Positions 34,172 through 47,449 of a stretch of 64,000 nucleotides of DNA are shown piece by piece (positions within the stretch are counted from its first letter, which is position 1; each line of letters begins with the position of its first letter). The position numbers and the translations under genes are program-made. The notes beneath the pieces are model-generated. The model was not told where the DNA came from and made no database searches. It was given only the letters and a program-made list of their open reading frames with translations. Location: positions 1,951,604 through 2,015,603 of the forward strand of contig FJOG01000004.1 of the NCBI GenBank assembly GCA_900073065.1. The letters run 5' to 3'. This stretch comes from Phialocephala subalpina. Taxonomy: Eukaryota; Ascomycota; Leotiomycetes; Helotiales; Mollisiaceae.

Positions 34172-37100
34172 AGCGGAAAAATTAGTGGTAGACAGAACAA
34201 GAAGAATAAGCAAGCTTCCTAATCCTTCAAGCGACTTTGTCCGGACGGTCACAATCTTGCATCAAGCGGTGTCACGTGCTCGGTGCCTGACGCTACTAGG
34301 CGTCTGCGGCCTCGCGGCCTCGCGACCTCTTTCCTCGAACATCAACACCACAATCCTGCTATCACTCGAAGATTCGATTATAACTTGATAGTACACAGAT
34401 GTAGAGCTCTGTGATCTTTCACTCGGAACGAGCATGTGCAAACGTTTCCATGGACATCCTCGTTCCTTCCTACGCTGGATGGAATCAGCGATACCAGTGG
34501 TAACAAAATGATGGACTGCAGGCCGAAATTTGACAGGTTTATGCATCATCGAGGACTCCAAGACTGAACGCAGACGAAAGGCTAACTTCAGAATCGCGGA
34601 TTTGAGACTTTGCACGGGCAACCATGTGCGTTTGGGACCAAACAGTTCAAACGACGAGGCGCAGGTTCGACGTGCAACGACAGCCACTTCCGAGAAAGCT
34701 TCCCCGAGCTGTCCTGATTAAGTACTTCTCGAGAACGCGTCGTCCACACAGCTAAGAAACTAGGTGACATCAAACCCTCCACCGAGTGGGAAAATCTCGC
34801 TAGGTTGCAGAATTGGCAAGCACTCTTGATACGAACGGTTCTGAAGTAGAAAAGCGAAGCATCCACCGAGCCGAACACAACTTGCGAGATGCTTTCGAAG
34901 CAGATATAATTGCACTTAAACATTCTTTCAGCGTCTAGACATCTTGACTTGACACAGAACAAAAGTAAACCTTCGGGTTCGCAACTTGAACTTTATCCTC
35001 GGAACCTACAGACGAACAGGGACTTTCACGGGACGTGGGGGTGCTTCAGCCCCGGTCTACCATGAACCAACAACAAGCTCTAAGACTGACGAGAACCTTA
35101 GAGGCGAAAAGACCTGGGTACAAAACATAGTAAATGGTAGCGAAGCCGTCAAGTCGGACGTCATGGGCAAGACGAGTTCTAGAAAACGTATATTGGTACG
35201 CTCAGACACCCTCCCGTGCAGCTTCTGGACTCTGGGCATCCGGGTTCACAGATTAAACTTTCTTCTTCCGAAAAAAGTCCAGCAAGAATGCGGATGGTTC
35301 AGGCCCTGTGACCCAACTACCAGGACACTTTACGAGCCGTTTGATCCCTCAGGAACGAGATAACAAGCTAAAGAGACCTTCTGCGACGTCGGCTTCGACT
35401 GAGGGGTTGTCAAGTCCGCATGGACATCCCCTACCTGACTGGCTGAACGGTTCGTACCACCACCACTGCCCTGGGGAAGGAAGGAGGAATGTGGGGTGAT
35501 GGCTCAGATCTTGGAGCCCCGCCATCACTTCTCATTCGTATCTGCCAAACTGCAACAAGGTTCCAACACTCGAAGGAATGTCGTCGTCGTCGCCCTCCTC
35601 CCCGAAAAACAACATTTGAGACATGCTCATGGCTAAACGTGGAGGTGTTGGATTTAGACATCATGCAGCCCTAGACTGCAGACGCCATCTCACCCATTGT
35701 TCGAAGGAAGAGGGAAGGAAGGCATGTGACCTGAGACTTGAGACTCCATGATTCGGATGCAGCCGGTCATCTCGATTATCCCGTTGAGACATGCATCAGT
35801 GGACTGAGCTACACATACTTTTCGACGAACGAGGAAATCCAAGTCAATAACACCAATGCACAGCTAATGCACCCAAGCTCCTTCATGCCGCACCATCGCT
35901 CAATCGCCACGGCAATAGCAACCCTTGTTGCATAAGAACGTAGCACGTGATACACGATGTCTAAAAACGGTCAGCAGGTCATTTATCTTGAAGCTTTCGA
36001 CCCCACAATCCGGCTCTGAGACCTGCATCCGCGGATGGCAATGACTCGGTTAGTGTCGAGACATTCGCGTTGAGACCTGACATCGAGGAGAGACTGGCAT
36101 TGCAGTCGCCGTCATCGTCGTGTGATGGATGCGGATCCAATTTCTCACCCTCTGTGCTGGAAATCTCCAGCGGAGGGGCAGCGGAGGGGCAACACACAGA
36201 ACGGGAAACCCTGAAAATGGGAACGTTGACCTATTACACGTCCTACCACATCGAGGAGGGGATGCCCCGAACGATGGGCATTTTAAGACCTGCTGACTGG
36301 CAGGCGGAGAATTCGGCTGGTCGCATGCTCCCAATTCGGGCCCGACGTGGTGAGACGAGAGGTCGGCGTCGGTACCTCGAACGTGCGAGCAGGTGCTGAG
36401 TGAGACCTTTATCCAATGTATCTTCGTCGTTGTGGCCAGCAGCAGCAGAAGCGACGATATGCGGGAGTCAGAGATGCTGCAGGGTGCGCGGAGGTGTCTC
36501 GTCATGTAGGACGTTGTCGGTTGCTAGGTTGAGGATGTAAGTTGATGGAATTGGCGCTGTCTGCGCTGTGCGATTGGAGATTTGGAGCGGTGTGACGGAG
36601 TGCTTCCGCAGGAGGGTGTGCCCGAAGCGCAGAGTGTGGGATGCTGGTTGTGCGTTCGATGAGAAAGTTTATGGGATGGGAGTTCAATCAAAACAAATAG
36701 CTGTGCTGATATAAGTCAGGGGGTTGTTGCCGGGTGGCCGCACAGTCTCGAGCTCGTTGCCCTATGGTGGCAAAGTATCACCACCGCAACCAGGGATGCA
36801 GGATGGATAGAAGTTATTCGAAGGCCGACAGAACATCGTGCATTATTTGCGAGTTATTCTTATTTGCGGCCTTCTGACCCCCCCTAGACAACAATATGGC
36901 ATCCCTGGAGTCGGAAGGCGAAGATGCTCCGAAGGAAGACGACTCCCACATCACAGATCAACAGATGCATGCCGTACCTCACGGTCGACTCACAAATGAG
37001 TTGGTGATACCCGAGAAGTGTTGAATTGACGATGGATAAGCAGCTCGGAGGCCTCAATCTGGATAATTGATCGTCCTGCAGCTGATTGCCAGGGACCCAA

Positions 37101-38258
37101 TGACGCACTCCTCGTTCGATCGAGGATCATTCGATCAGCAGCCGAACTTATGTATATAATGAATGCTATGCATATCTTTTACCTCTTTTTGTGTTCTGTG
37201 ACCATAGGCAAAGAAGAGAGCGGAGAGTTCAATGCAGGAGTGATGCTTTCGGTTCTGGGATCAATTGAGTTGATAAAGGGCCAAGAGGGACAAAAAGGGT
37301 GCATCCTCATTAGCAATGCAGTTTGAAAAAGAAAGTCAATTATCAACGGCTGCGAAACGGCAGAGCAGAACCTAGTTCTCCTGTACAGGACACTACCAGA
37401 TTGTACCAATGGCATCGATACAGTGGCAGACTTCACTTGTATGTAGAACTAAGCTTTAGTCAGAGTCTGACTTCACCGTTACAGCTGTGGCAACGGACTG
37501 CAGTACGCAGCGAGTGGAACTGGTCTAGAGCTAGCTGACGCTGCACTTGCAAAGCCAGCACCAATCCCGCCGTGCAATTGCCAGACGCTGCATCACGCTG
37601 TCCAGTGCCAGCCAAGACCAAACCAAGATTCCTGGGCTCATCTCCCTTTGCAGACAGTTTGGACCCGAGTCACTCAGTCTGTTGTTTGGAAGCCGCTGAG
37701 CTCGCTTGTGGTTGGCCACCACGCTTCTTAGGAGTAATCCCCCCGCTTTAACTAACCTCAGGCCCACACCCATATCGCACCCAGGGTCCATTACCAGACT
37801 CCAAATCCTCCAACTATTTTTCTTCTCGACCACGACAACTTCGACCACAACTCTATTGCTGCGAGCACTCGGCACTGTGCGACGCCTGCACGCCTCTCTT
37901 GACGTTCGATAGAGTTCGGCCCACCTTCCCCCTTCACTCGCTCATTCATTCCCCTCCCCTCACGAACGACTGCTTCAAAGTCGTCGGCAGCTTTCTCCAC
38001 AGGGGCGCTTACCCACCACGACAAAGAGAGACATCAGCATCAATCCCCATGATGTCTCACGCAGTCACCATTTGCTAGTCTTTGGCCCTCTGCCAAACTT
38101 CCCTGCCAGGTCTCGACACGCTTTTGAGCTTACGATAACGGATAACAGCGACGCGAATGACATCAACCGCGACCCTGCTGAGCCAGCGATTTCGACGGGA
38201 CGGCAGCAGACACGGTCAATGTTGGCGCAGAGCTTGATTCTACGGAATCTACAATACA
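34172..38258. other. Four-kilobase region without a supported gene
   Basis: ORFs of 60-150 codons occur on both strands (for example 36050-36505 minus), but none shows a domain, hydrophobic pattern or splice-linked continuation. The segment 34300-34330 has a GCGGCCTC direct repeat. The last 500 bases are pyrimidine-rich and look like the leader of the RIM15-like gene. Confidence 0.5.
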
Positions 38259-38272
38259 ATGGAGGACAATAA
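38049..38272 (+). promoter_or_regulatory. Candidate upstream ORFs in the RIM15-like leader
   Basis: Three upstream ATGs precede the start at 38259. At 38049 a nine-codon ORF ends at 38078. At 38157 an ORF of about 28 codons follows. At 38219 a 17-codon ORF ends at 38272, overlapping the main start. If transcribed, these could limit translation. Whether the leader includes them is not visible. Confidence 0.35.
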
Positions 38273-41200
38273 GGACATGCTGGCTCCACCAGCGGTGTCG
38301 CAGCTGCGGGCACAGGTTGGTGGTGTCATGGAGCGTTCCCTCAGCGCGGATATTCGGGAGGAGAGAGAAGACTTGAGAGAGGCTGCCGAACAGACCCTCA
38401 ATGTCATCATGGATTTAAGTCTCGATGGCACGATCAGATGGGTCAGTCCTTCATGGACCGACGTTATCGGGACTACCTTCGAGTCGGTACAAGGAAAAGC
38501 AATCAAAGACCTCCTCGTCAGTGACAACAAAGAGGTCTTTGCAGAGAGTGTCGAGTCGATGAAGAAGGATGATTCGAGGAGCCAGATTGTACGGTTTTCT
38601 GTTCAATTAGGTCCTGCCTCCAAGTTGGCGCCTATGCGGATGCCAGACCAGCTCATGGCCGAGGGTGACGAAGAGGCTACTGCTGAGAACGAGCCTTTCA
38701 CAATTGATCTCGAAGGACAAGGCATCATGGTATATGATCGATCGTCTGGAGGTGAAAGTCACGTAAGTTTCGGAGAGATGTGTCCAGGACTTGTTGCTAA
38801 TGTTCGCTGTAGACGATGTGGAGCTTCCGACCGTGGATTGCACCGCGTGAAATCCAAATTGACTTACCCTCTGTCATTGTCGAATCCCTTGGATCTGGTG
38901 CCGAGGTTCTCGCAAGCTATCTCACAATATTAGCTGAGGCTGGTCTGGACGACCCTCAGAATCACGCCCCTCCGCTGCCAGTCTTGTGCCGTATCTGTGA
39001 ACGTCAGATTCCACCGTGGTGGTTCGAGAAACATACAGAGCTATGTCTGCAAGAACACAAGGCAGAGATGGAGGTTCAGATGTGTCACGAAAATTTGATT
39101 GAGCATCGTCATGCTATTGTCAAAGTCCTCGATGCTCTCGAAGCACGGAAAGTCCGGCCCTCCTCCGGTGACACAGCTACTTTGGCCCCTCCGCAAGCAG
39201 AGTACAAGGGTATGCCCATTGGACCGACCTCCACGACATCTTCATCTTCATCCGGTACCGCGTCACCGGGTACACCCGAGGGAAGATCAAGAGACCCATC
39301 CAGGTCTGGCTTTGGACATGCCCGAGCTCGATCATTTGCTGTCCGACGACCCCAAGCAAGAATTGTGGAACTTCTGCTCGATTTGTGCGACACCTCCATC
39401 GAAATCAATACACCTGCTATCAAGGAAGCACCATCACAAGCTCCTGGCGAGTTTCGTACACAATCTCCGCAGTCAGAATCGCGAATTTCCCAGGTTATGC
39501 AATGGTCATCTCCCAGTACGAACACACTGGAGCAAGAGCATGGTCTAGCACTACTTTGTGCTGACAGCGAGAGAGCAGCAAAGGCTAAGGTCGAGGCTGT
39601 CCTTCGTCACCGCAGAATCATCGAATACTCCGAACGTATCCGTATCGAATTCTCGGTGATTGTACAAGATTGTATCGATGAGGCTATTCGAAAGGCTGCT
39701 CAAATCGCCGCGGGCCAGCTGACTGATTCCGAGGACGAAGAGGAGAGAACCCCAGCCAACGATGAGGGTTTCTTCAGCGGATCATTTGATGGGCCATCTT
39801 CTTTGGCAATTGCCTTGCGGGAAGCTGAACTGGGTCGAGCTGGTGACAGGCGGTCGTCATCAACTGCTGTATCAACACGTTCGAGTTCTCCAAAAGAGTG
39901 TCCTACTCCACGATCGCATACCGGCCAGCACAGCATTCTTTCCCAGTCTCAGGACTCTCGCCGACAGTCTTTGTTCTTCGAAAGCGATGCTGGTGACAAT
40001 AGCGATGGTAGCGTCAGATCCTCGTCAGTTATGTCTCGCCCTGCCCGGACTGAGTCTCCCATCTCTGAGTTTGGTGATCTTCGACGAGCTGCAAGCTCTC
40101 GACAACGCCACAGAAGAAGTCTCATTCTTCCAGGAGCCACCTCGCCTCGGAGACAGGAGTCGCCTGTCCGTATGCCTCAACCATCGTCACCTTTAAGGAT
40201 CCACAAAGCCTCGTGCCTTGCCAATTCACGAAGGCATTGTCTCTCCAACAGCCTCTCCAATGCTCCCTGGCAGCGAGTTCAGCTCGCCTGCTTTGGTTCC
40301 CAGCCACCATAGACGACAATCTTCAGCTGCCGGGTCTGACCCTTCACGCCCACCGCCATCCCCTCGACTGACCTCCGTCAGTGCGCCACAAGCGCGAGCT
40401 GTACCGCCATCCATCAAAGACTTTGAGATCATAAAGCCAATCAGCAAAGGTGCTTTCGGAAGTGTTTACCTTGCAAAGAAGAGATCAACTGGTGACTACT
40501 ATGCTATCAAGGTCCTGAAGAAGGCAGACATGGTTGCCAAGAACCAAGTCACCAACGTGAAGGCTGAACGAGCTATCATGATGTGGCAAGGCGAGAGTGA
40601 TTTTGTTGCGAAGCTGTACTGGACTTTCTCTTCTAAGGATTATCTCTATCTGGTCATGGAGTATCTGAACGGAGGAGATTGTGCTTCTCTCATCAAAGTT
40701 CTTGGTGGTCTACCAGAAGATTGGGCAAAGAAGTATCTCGGCGAAGTTATCTTGGGTGTGGAGCATCTCCATAATCGAGGCATCGTTCATCGTGACTTGA
40801 AACCTGATAATCTTCTCATTGATCAAAAGGGCCATCTGAAACTCACAGATTTTGGTCTTTCGAGAATGGGTTTGATCGGTCGCCAGAAGCGCGTTCTCAA
40901 TAGCTCAACCAATGAGTCCGCTCCCGATCTCCTTAAGCAAGGCCCATTCGCTCGCACAACATCGATCAGTTCGTCACGATCGACCTCTTTCGACTTCCAA
41001 GGTCACCACTCGCCTGGCTCTACTCCACAAATGACTCCGGATTTGGCTGCCAGCCTAGCTACGCCTTCGTACTTCAATCTCAGCCGAGAATCGACCGTCA
41101 ACAAGGACTCTCGACGAGCTTCCGGTCGCAGCGACAGCGGTGGAAGTGAGGCATTAAATCAGATGTTCAGCAGCTTTTCTTTGAACGATGCGGCTGGAGC

Positions 41201-44030
41201 ACAAATGATGGCGGCACGAAACTCACCCATCGAAGAGAGAAGTGAGAACGAGGGCACTGGTTCACCGGACCTCATCTCGCTCAACCATACAACCAGCCAC
41301 TCTAGCTCTGAGCCGAGAAATACACCTCCGCAAACGAGTATGATGCCTCCTCCAATGGCTCTATTCGACCCTGATGACAGCAACCGACGATTCGTGGGTA
41401 CACCGGATTATCTTGCGCCCGAAACTGTCAACGGTGTCGGCCAGGACGAGAGGAGCGATTGGTGGTCTGTGGGCTGTATTTTATTCGAGTTCTTGTACGG
41501 ATATCCGCCTTTCCACGCAGGAACACCCGACGAAGTGTTCGAGAATATTCTCGCTCGACGGATCTCCTGGCCGGATGATAACGATTTCGAAGTGTCTGCC
41601 GAAGCAAAAGATCTGATGAACAAGCTGCTTTCTCTGGATCCGCAAAGCCGACTTGGTGCCAATACCGACGAAAGATTCTCCTGTGGTGGCGACGAGATCC
41701 GAAACCATCCATGGTTCGAGGGCACAGTTTGGGATAAGCTTCTCGAGGACGATGCGCAGTTCGTTCCAGCTCCGGAAAATCCAGAGGATACCGAATATTT
41801 CGACTCTCGTGGTGCAACCTTGCAATCATTTGCAGAAGAGATTGAAGATCAATCTTCACCACCTTCGACGGCTCCTGCAGACTACCACGATCGCCCACAC
41901 GATGCTCTGTCTCGAGTGAGATCTCAAGTAAATTCGATCAAGCGAGGTTTGATGCCGTTGCATATTCCGCCACACGTGCGCGACATGAAGAGTCGCAGAC
42001 TCAGCGAACCGGTGGTTGCCGACGACTTTGGTAACTTTGCCTTCAAGAACTTACCAGTCTTGGAGAAGGCAAACAAAGATGTGATTCAGAAGCTTCGGGC
42101 CGAAGCAATGGCTGCACAGAGCAAGACTACTGCTATCAGTCCAGGTGCCGGGTCAAACAGCGCTGTTTCTCCGGGGCCGACTTTGGAAGGCAGTCCAATA
42201 TTGCCCATGCCGATCCAGAGGACATTGTCGAATGCGAAGGCTTCTCAAAGACCATCTTCTCCATCCGGTTTGAGCCAGTCAAACTCATCGCCTAGTCGAG
42301 CCTCACAACCATCGTCTCCTTTGCTTGTTTCGTTTGTTGCCGGCCAGAACGGTGAAGGACGCCGCAAGACTTCGAGTAACTCTTCCAGCTTGTCACATCA
42401 ATCAAGCAACTCGCTAGCGCCAGGTAGCTTCTTCGAAGTTCCTCGTATGCCAGCAAGTCTTCAGAAGGCAGTTTCCGCTGTATCGTCGCCAATCAAGGGC
42501 AGAGGTCCTACACCAGCTCCATTAGCGTTGTCACCACAGAAGGTCTCGACACCTCGACAAGCCAGCGGATCTTCCAATCGTGCTCGGTCACAGACTGTTG
42601 GATCACAAGAAGGAAGCCCGATTCCAGCAGACTTGTTTTCTCACAGGAAGCGACGAAGCCAGGTCTTCGACATGTCACCATCATCTTCAGACAACGAAGG
42701 CGACAAGGCCAATGCTCTTCTACGGGTGCAACGTCGCCGCCAAAGCTCTCGACGCATGTCTCAAATCACCCTCGCCGATGGTCCTGCGTTTCGTCCACTT
42801 GACGTTCTCATCTGTGAAGACCATCCAGTTTCTCGAATGGTCATGGAGAAGCTGCTCGAAAAGCTACGTTGCCGTACTATCACTGTTTCGAACGGAGCTG
42901 AAGCCATGCGTTATGCTATGAGCGAGATTAAGTTTGATATCATCATGATGGAATTCAAATTGCCTCAGATCAATGGAGCTGATGTCGCTCGCATGATTCG
43001 GGATACCAAGAATGCGAACATGCACACTCCCATTGTTGCTGTCACCGGCTACCTGAAGGAACTTCAAGCACCTCATCACTTCGACGCTCTCATCGAAAAG
43101 CCTCCAACCACATCCAAGCTTACTGAAGCAATGTGTCGACTCTGTCAATGGAAGGCGCCGCCTGCTGGTGTAAGCATATCGAATCCTATTGGCTACCCTC
43201 AACCTTCTGGCCTTCGACAAGAAAGCTTGAGACTGGAAGACAGCCCCACATCTGGTTCCTCGGGCTACGCACAAATGCCAGGAAGCAGCTTCAGAGGATC
43301 AAGCAGGGAAGATTCCATCAGCTCTAGCATGTTTGGTGATAACGAGTCCTTCATGAATGACGATGTTCCAGTTGTCATCAGCCGCAAGGCGACCGGTGAC
43401 TGGGATGAGAACTCTGGACTGGGTATCAGTAGCGAAGAGGCTGTTCTCGACTCACGCGACCTCCCGAAGCCACTCCCACCTCATCTCCTGCATCAAGAAT
43501 CTGCCCCAGGACAAATGGAGCACAAGCTCCTTCTCAGACAGCGATCAACAGAAAAGATGAGAGCTAAGAGGGTGTCAATAGAGAAACATCGTCATGAATG
43601 TGCTGAATCTGGAGATGACGAGGATGAAGAGCTTGGCGATGTTTGTGTGCGTGAGAAGACAAGTCCAAGAAGCGCCTCGAAGACTCACCGCGGAAGCAAG
43701 CTCGGCACGGAGATGATGCGTACCAACAGCCGCGGAAGCGTGGTGTCGAGCTCGGACGTTGGCCTTGGGGCTGACGCTATTGAGCTACCACCGACCGTCG
43801 CTGAAGAGAATCCTCCTGCTTCCGAGATTACTGGTGCTACTTTGACACCTCCAGAAGTCTTCAAGTCGCCTGGTTCCAAGGTCGCGGAAATTGATCTTGA
43901 TGAAACGCCGAAGCCTTCGACTTCCTACCTCGACCTCATGGACGAAGAACCAACACCACGAGCACCATCTGTATCTTCTAACCACGAAGACTACCTTATG
44001 GCTCGCACTAATAGCCGAGATAAACAATAA
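38259..44030 (+). CDS. rim15: Rim15-like PAS/AGC kinase with receiver domain (apparent frameshift)
   Basis: Exon 38259-38762, intron to 38812, then 38813-44030; about 1906 residues if a one-base shift near 40200 is bridged. Order: a PAS-like domain at about 40-110 (IMDLSLDGTIRWVSPSWTDV), a zinc-finger-like CRIC...HTELC at about 226, and long Ser-rich linkers. An AGC kinase from about 704 starts FEIIKPISKGAFGSVYLAKK, with VHRDLKPDNLL, LTDFGLS, a long insert, then FVGTPDYLAPE and SDWWSVGCILFEFLYG. A receiver-type domain at about 1495-1615 starts LDVLICEDHPVSRMVMEKLL. Rim15/Cek1/Ppk18 kinases work below TOR and PKA and promote quiescence through Igo/endosulfine. The receiver has Glu where the phospho-accepting Asp is expected (IIMMEFKLP). 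The two halves lie in different frames that overlap only within 40197-40312. Confidence 0.88.
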
Positions 44031-45198
44031 CGGCTCACCACTCACTCGCTACATATATTATTTTCGAATTTGTTACAGAAAAGCGCCAAATTTTGCGGCC
44101 CTCGTTTTATTTTCCTTGATTGTTACGACAGCGCGGCGTTCAAGGTGCAACTCGGAAAGATCCTACTCTTGGGTCTGGGTTTGGGGGTATCTGCATAGTA
44201 ACGGCGTTAAACTTTGAATTGCGGCACCAATTTGGGCCATGGCTGGGATGGCCATCTGCTGCATTTACACACGGAACGTGTTTGCTTTTCCTTTTCATTT
44301 GCGTTTTTGCGATTGCGGCTTTTCGAGGAGGGAAGAACAAAATATTCTGTTTGCATGAGAAGATATTGCTGGGGACACTTGAAGACCACTCTCGACTTTG
44401 CGCTTTACTTAGGCTATTTTCAACTTTCTTTTGTACATGTTTGCGTGGCATATACGCCCGCTAGGTTTTCGGTCTGGCATTGACCTGGAGGTTATCAGAG
44501 TGTCATCCCCTCGCTGAGATAGGGCATTCCCTTAGTGTGGTGAGGAATATGGGTGGAGAGTGAGGGATGTGTGCGGGCATATTTGAGAATGGGCACCGAT
44601 CTTGAGAGGTAACACAGGTCAGGTCAGATGGTTCGGATCCGATTGAGGACAAGATGGTGTGGCATGTCGATGTTGTAGACAGATTGCCTGCAATATAAGA
44701 TATAAAATTGTCTTGTTCTCCCCTCTCTGCCTTGTTGACATGCAACAACAAAGTGCTTAAATCCCACCCCAAATACTGAGAAATTCGATGAAGTTTTCCT
44801 ACCTGCAAGTGCAGACTCTGCGGAGCAGGAAGCATGAGACATGCATCCAGCTGACCAATAGATCTTCTCCACGAAGAAGGAAGATCAGTGTGGCGCGTTT
44901 CAGCCGCACCAACTAACCGCCCCTCGACCCCTCCTTCATCCTGCACTCCACTTCCTCTCACTTCCTCTTAGAGACTCAGCGCCAGGTAGACTCATCTTTA
45001 CGTTCCCCATGATCAACAGGGAACAAGGCTCTGAGCATTCCAGCCTTGGTCTGCGAAAGCAGAACTTCTTCATATTTTGCTGCAGCCTTACCTGATATTT
45101 CGTCCCAAGCTCACAGCCTTGTTAGATACGTTACCAAAGTGTGCCCTGATATCTTGTTCAGAGACAATTACTAGCAGTCAAGCTCACTTACATCGGAG
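44031..45198. other. Intergenic, no supported gene
   Basis: This 1.17 kb between RIM15 and the DUF3176 gene holds ORFs of 60-150 codons on both strands without domains (44503-44961 minus is the longest). It probably contains the RIM15 3' end and the next promoter. Confidence 0.5.
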
Positions 45199-47099
45199 AT
45201 GGATGCAAGAACGGCAACACAGCAAGAGACTCCTCTCCTGAGACCTGAGGTGGCAACCACCAAGGCGATAAAGCGAAAACCTGTGGGCAGCGGCGTGAAC
45301 AAGTCTGCTAGTCATAGTTGTGAGGAGATTGGTCAGCTTTCGTCTGCGAACCAGAGTTGGGAAGACCTAGATCGCCCTTCAGTTGGGAGGAATTGCTGGC
45401 ACTCACTATCAGGAGTCGATTCTTGGTCTTGGGAAGCTGCTTCCGCAATCTTGTCACTCGTTTCAATCACTGCGCTTGTATGTTTTCTTCGGTACCTTCA
45501 AGACAGACCCCAGGCCTCTTGGACCTTCCGGTTTACTCCAAACACCGTCATTTCTCTGTTGTCTACTACTGGACGCTCGTCCATTTTGGTGACTATCTCG
45601 TCTGTAATCGGTCAAGATAAATGGCTCTGGTATGGACTAGGCAAAGAGAAGGACCACCCTCAGTCAACGAGACTTGTCGATCTTCAAACCTTTGACGATG
45701 CTTCTAGAGGGCCGTTGGGAAGCCTGCCTTTGATTTGGTTGACCCGCATGAGGTGTGTGCTCTTCAGAGATTACTTTCACTCTCTACTCAAATCCCAAGA
45801 AAACATGCTGATTTTCTCAGTCGCCTAGGCTCCATTGCAGCTCTTCTCACATTGCTGTCCCTTGACATTGACCCATTCTCACAGCAGATTCTCGACATCA
45901 CGAATCGGCCTGCTACATCGGCGAACAATCTTACAGTGACCTCTGTTGTCCAGCGGACCGAGCATTATGACGACTGGTTTTCCACTCCACGCACTACGAA
46001 CGACTCCATTGTTCTACCTGCATTAGCAATGAGGGCTGCGATAGTCAACGGCCTCATGACTTCACCCATTGAGAACATCACCCTGCAGTGTTTGACTGGG
46101 AACTGTCAATGGCCTGTAATACCAACATTGGCTATCTGCAGCGAATGTATGAATATGACTGGGGTACTACAGAAATCCAATACCAGCAACTCAACCCAAT
46201 GGACCCTCCCGAATGGCGAAACATCCCTTAGCTTTTCTTATATGAGCATCACCTCGAAGGGATATCGTGACGCGGTCCATTACCAAGACCCTCTCACACC
46301 ATACTTGACGATTTTCGATATGATCACAACCACGAATCCGCTAAATCCAACGGCTCTTGAGTGTGCTCTCTTCCCCTGCGTTCAGGCATACAACATTTCC
46401 ACCGAGAATGGGAAGCAAACACAGAAGGTTTCGAGCACCTTGGCCACCTTCATCGACAATTTTCCTCGAAACTCCACAAATGAGAGGTCGACGATGGCAA
46501 CAGACACGATTGCATACCAACCGGTAAACCATTTTCTGTCTCCATTGCCTTCCAAACCCAATGGGGAACGAGATGCTGAGTACAGCATATCCGACACGGC
46601 TGTCCAAGCAATCGCCACTCTACTAGGTACCGTGTTCGCTGGCAATCCTCGCGACAACAGCTCATCGGAGGGGGTGCAAGTACTAGTCCAAACGAACGGC
46701 GACTTCCAAAAGGTCAGCGACCTCATGTCTAACTTGGCATTGAGCATGACCAATCATATACGGTTGAATCCGTCGCTGGTAAGCGTAAATAATGATGGGA
46801 ATACGACCAATCCGTGGCACAAACCGCTGTACGTTGGGACAGCGTGGAGTGTCGAGAGCTATTTCCATGTAAGTTAGAAATGGATCTTCTTACCTGCTGT
46901 AGTAATCATCGCCTCATGCATCTGTCTTTGGCTGGCGGTTTTGCAGAATCAGGATTCTGAAGTGAGGGTCTGGATGGGTAGTCTGCTTCCTGTGTTGTTC
47001 TTTCCTCTGGCGGAGGGTGTGCGGGGCAATTTTGGAGTGAAGTCTACGATTCGACAAATGCAGCTGTATGCTGAGAATGTGCGGGGAGGGTTTAGATGA
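45199..47099 (+). CDS. DUF3176 membrane protein, possibly truncated
   Basis: Exons 45199-45752 and 45821 onward. Read straight through, the frame ends at TAG 46875-46877 (536 residues). If 46869-46946 is an intron (GTAAGT...TTGCAG, 78 bases) it ends at 47099 (584 residues). Family marks: WSWEAASAILSLVSITALVC, RFTPNTVISLLSTTGRSSIL, DKWLWYG, FDDASRGPLGSL, then SRLGSIAALLTLL and IDPFSQQIL. A long extracellular region follows with paired cysteines (LQCLTGNCQWP, SECMNMTG, ALFPCVQAY) and many N-glycosylation sequons. DUF3176 proteins end with one more helix. Here that helix (WIFLPAVVIIASCICLWLAV) is encoded immediately after the TAG, inside the candidate intron. Function of the family is unknown. 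Confidence 0.78.
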
Positions 47100-47214
47100 G
47101 ACCAATATCTACTACCCTCCAAATATCCATTTCTATAGATATGCAACACGAGTAGGAGGGATATCTTGTTCGACGCCCTGAAAACTGATGATCCAACCGC
47201 TGAAAAAGGACGGC

Positions 47215-47345
47215 AACCTGCAGACGCTGAAATTACAGTGATTGGAAGCTGGAGTTCAGTGCACAACCCCACCTGCCTAAAATGGCCTAGCTCATGTCTC
47301 CCCTCGTCGCGTTTCCGGACGACGCGTCTCTTTCCATCTCTATAC
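47215..47345. repeat. Flanking segment duplicated from or to 30.2 kb
   Basis: This is the partner of the 30170-30300 segment, with the shared blocks GCTGAAATTACAG, GCTGGAG and ATGGCCTAG in the same order, about 100-230 bases before an F-box-like start. Confidence 0.6.
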
Positions 47346-47449
47346 ATTGACCATAATAGACCGAGTATTTGGGGCATTGGAACATCTCAAGACATCACAG
47401 CACGGAGGCTCGATACTCTGAAGTCAATTAGAGATCTGCTGCAGCTGCG

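Noticed and set aside
34300..34335. GCGGCCTC direct repeat as a regulatory site
   Set aside because: Only two copies with no gene nearby to regulate; probably chance in GC-rich sequence.
36050..36505. 151-codon minus-strand ORF
   Set aside because: No domain, helix or splice continuation; low-complexity Ser/Arg/His composition typical of chance ORFs in GC-rich sequence.
40119..40197. Intron as an explanation for the RIM15 frame change
   Set aside because: It would need a poor donor (GTCTCA) and would delete sequence that looks coding and family-like; kept only as an alternative.
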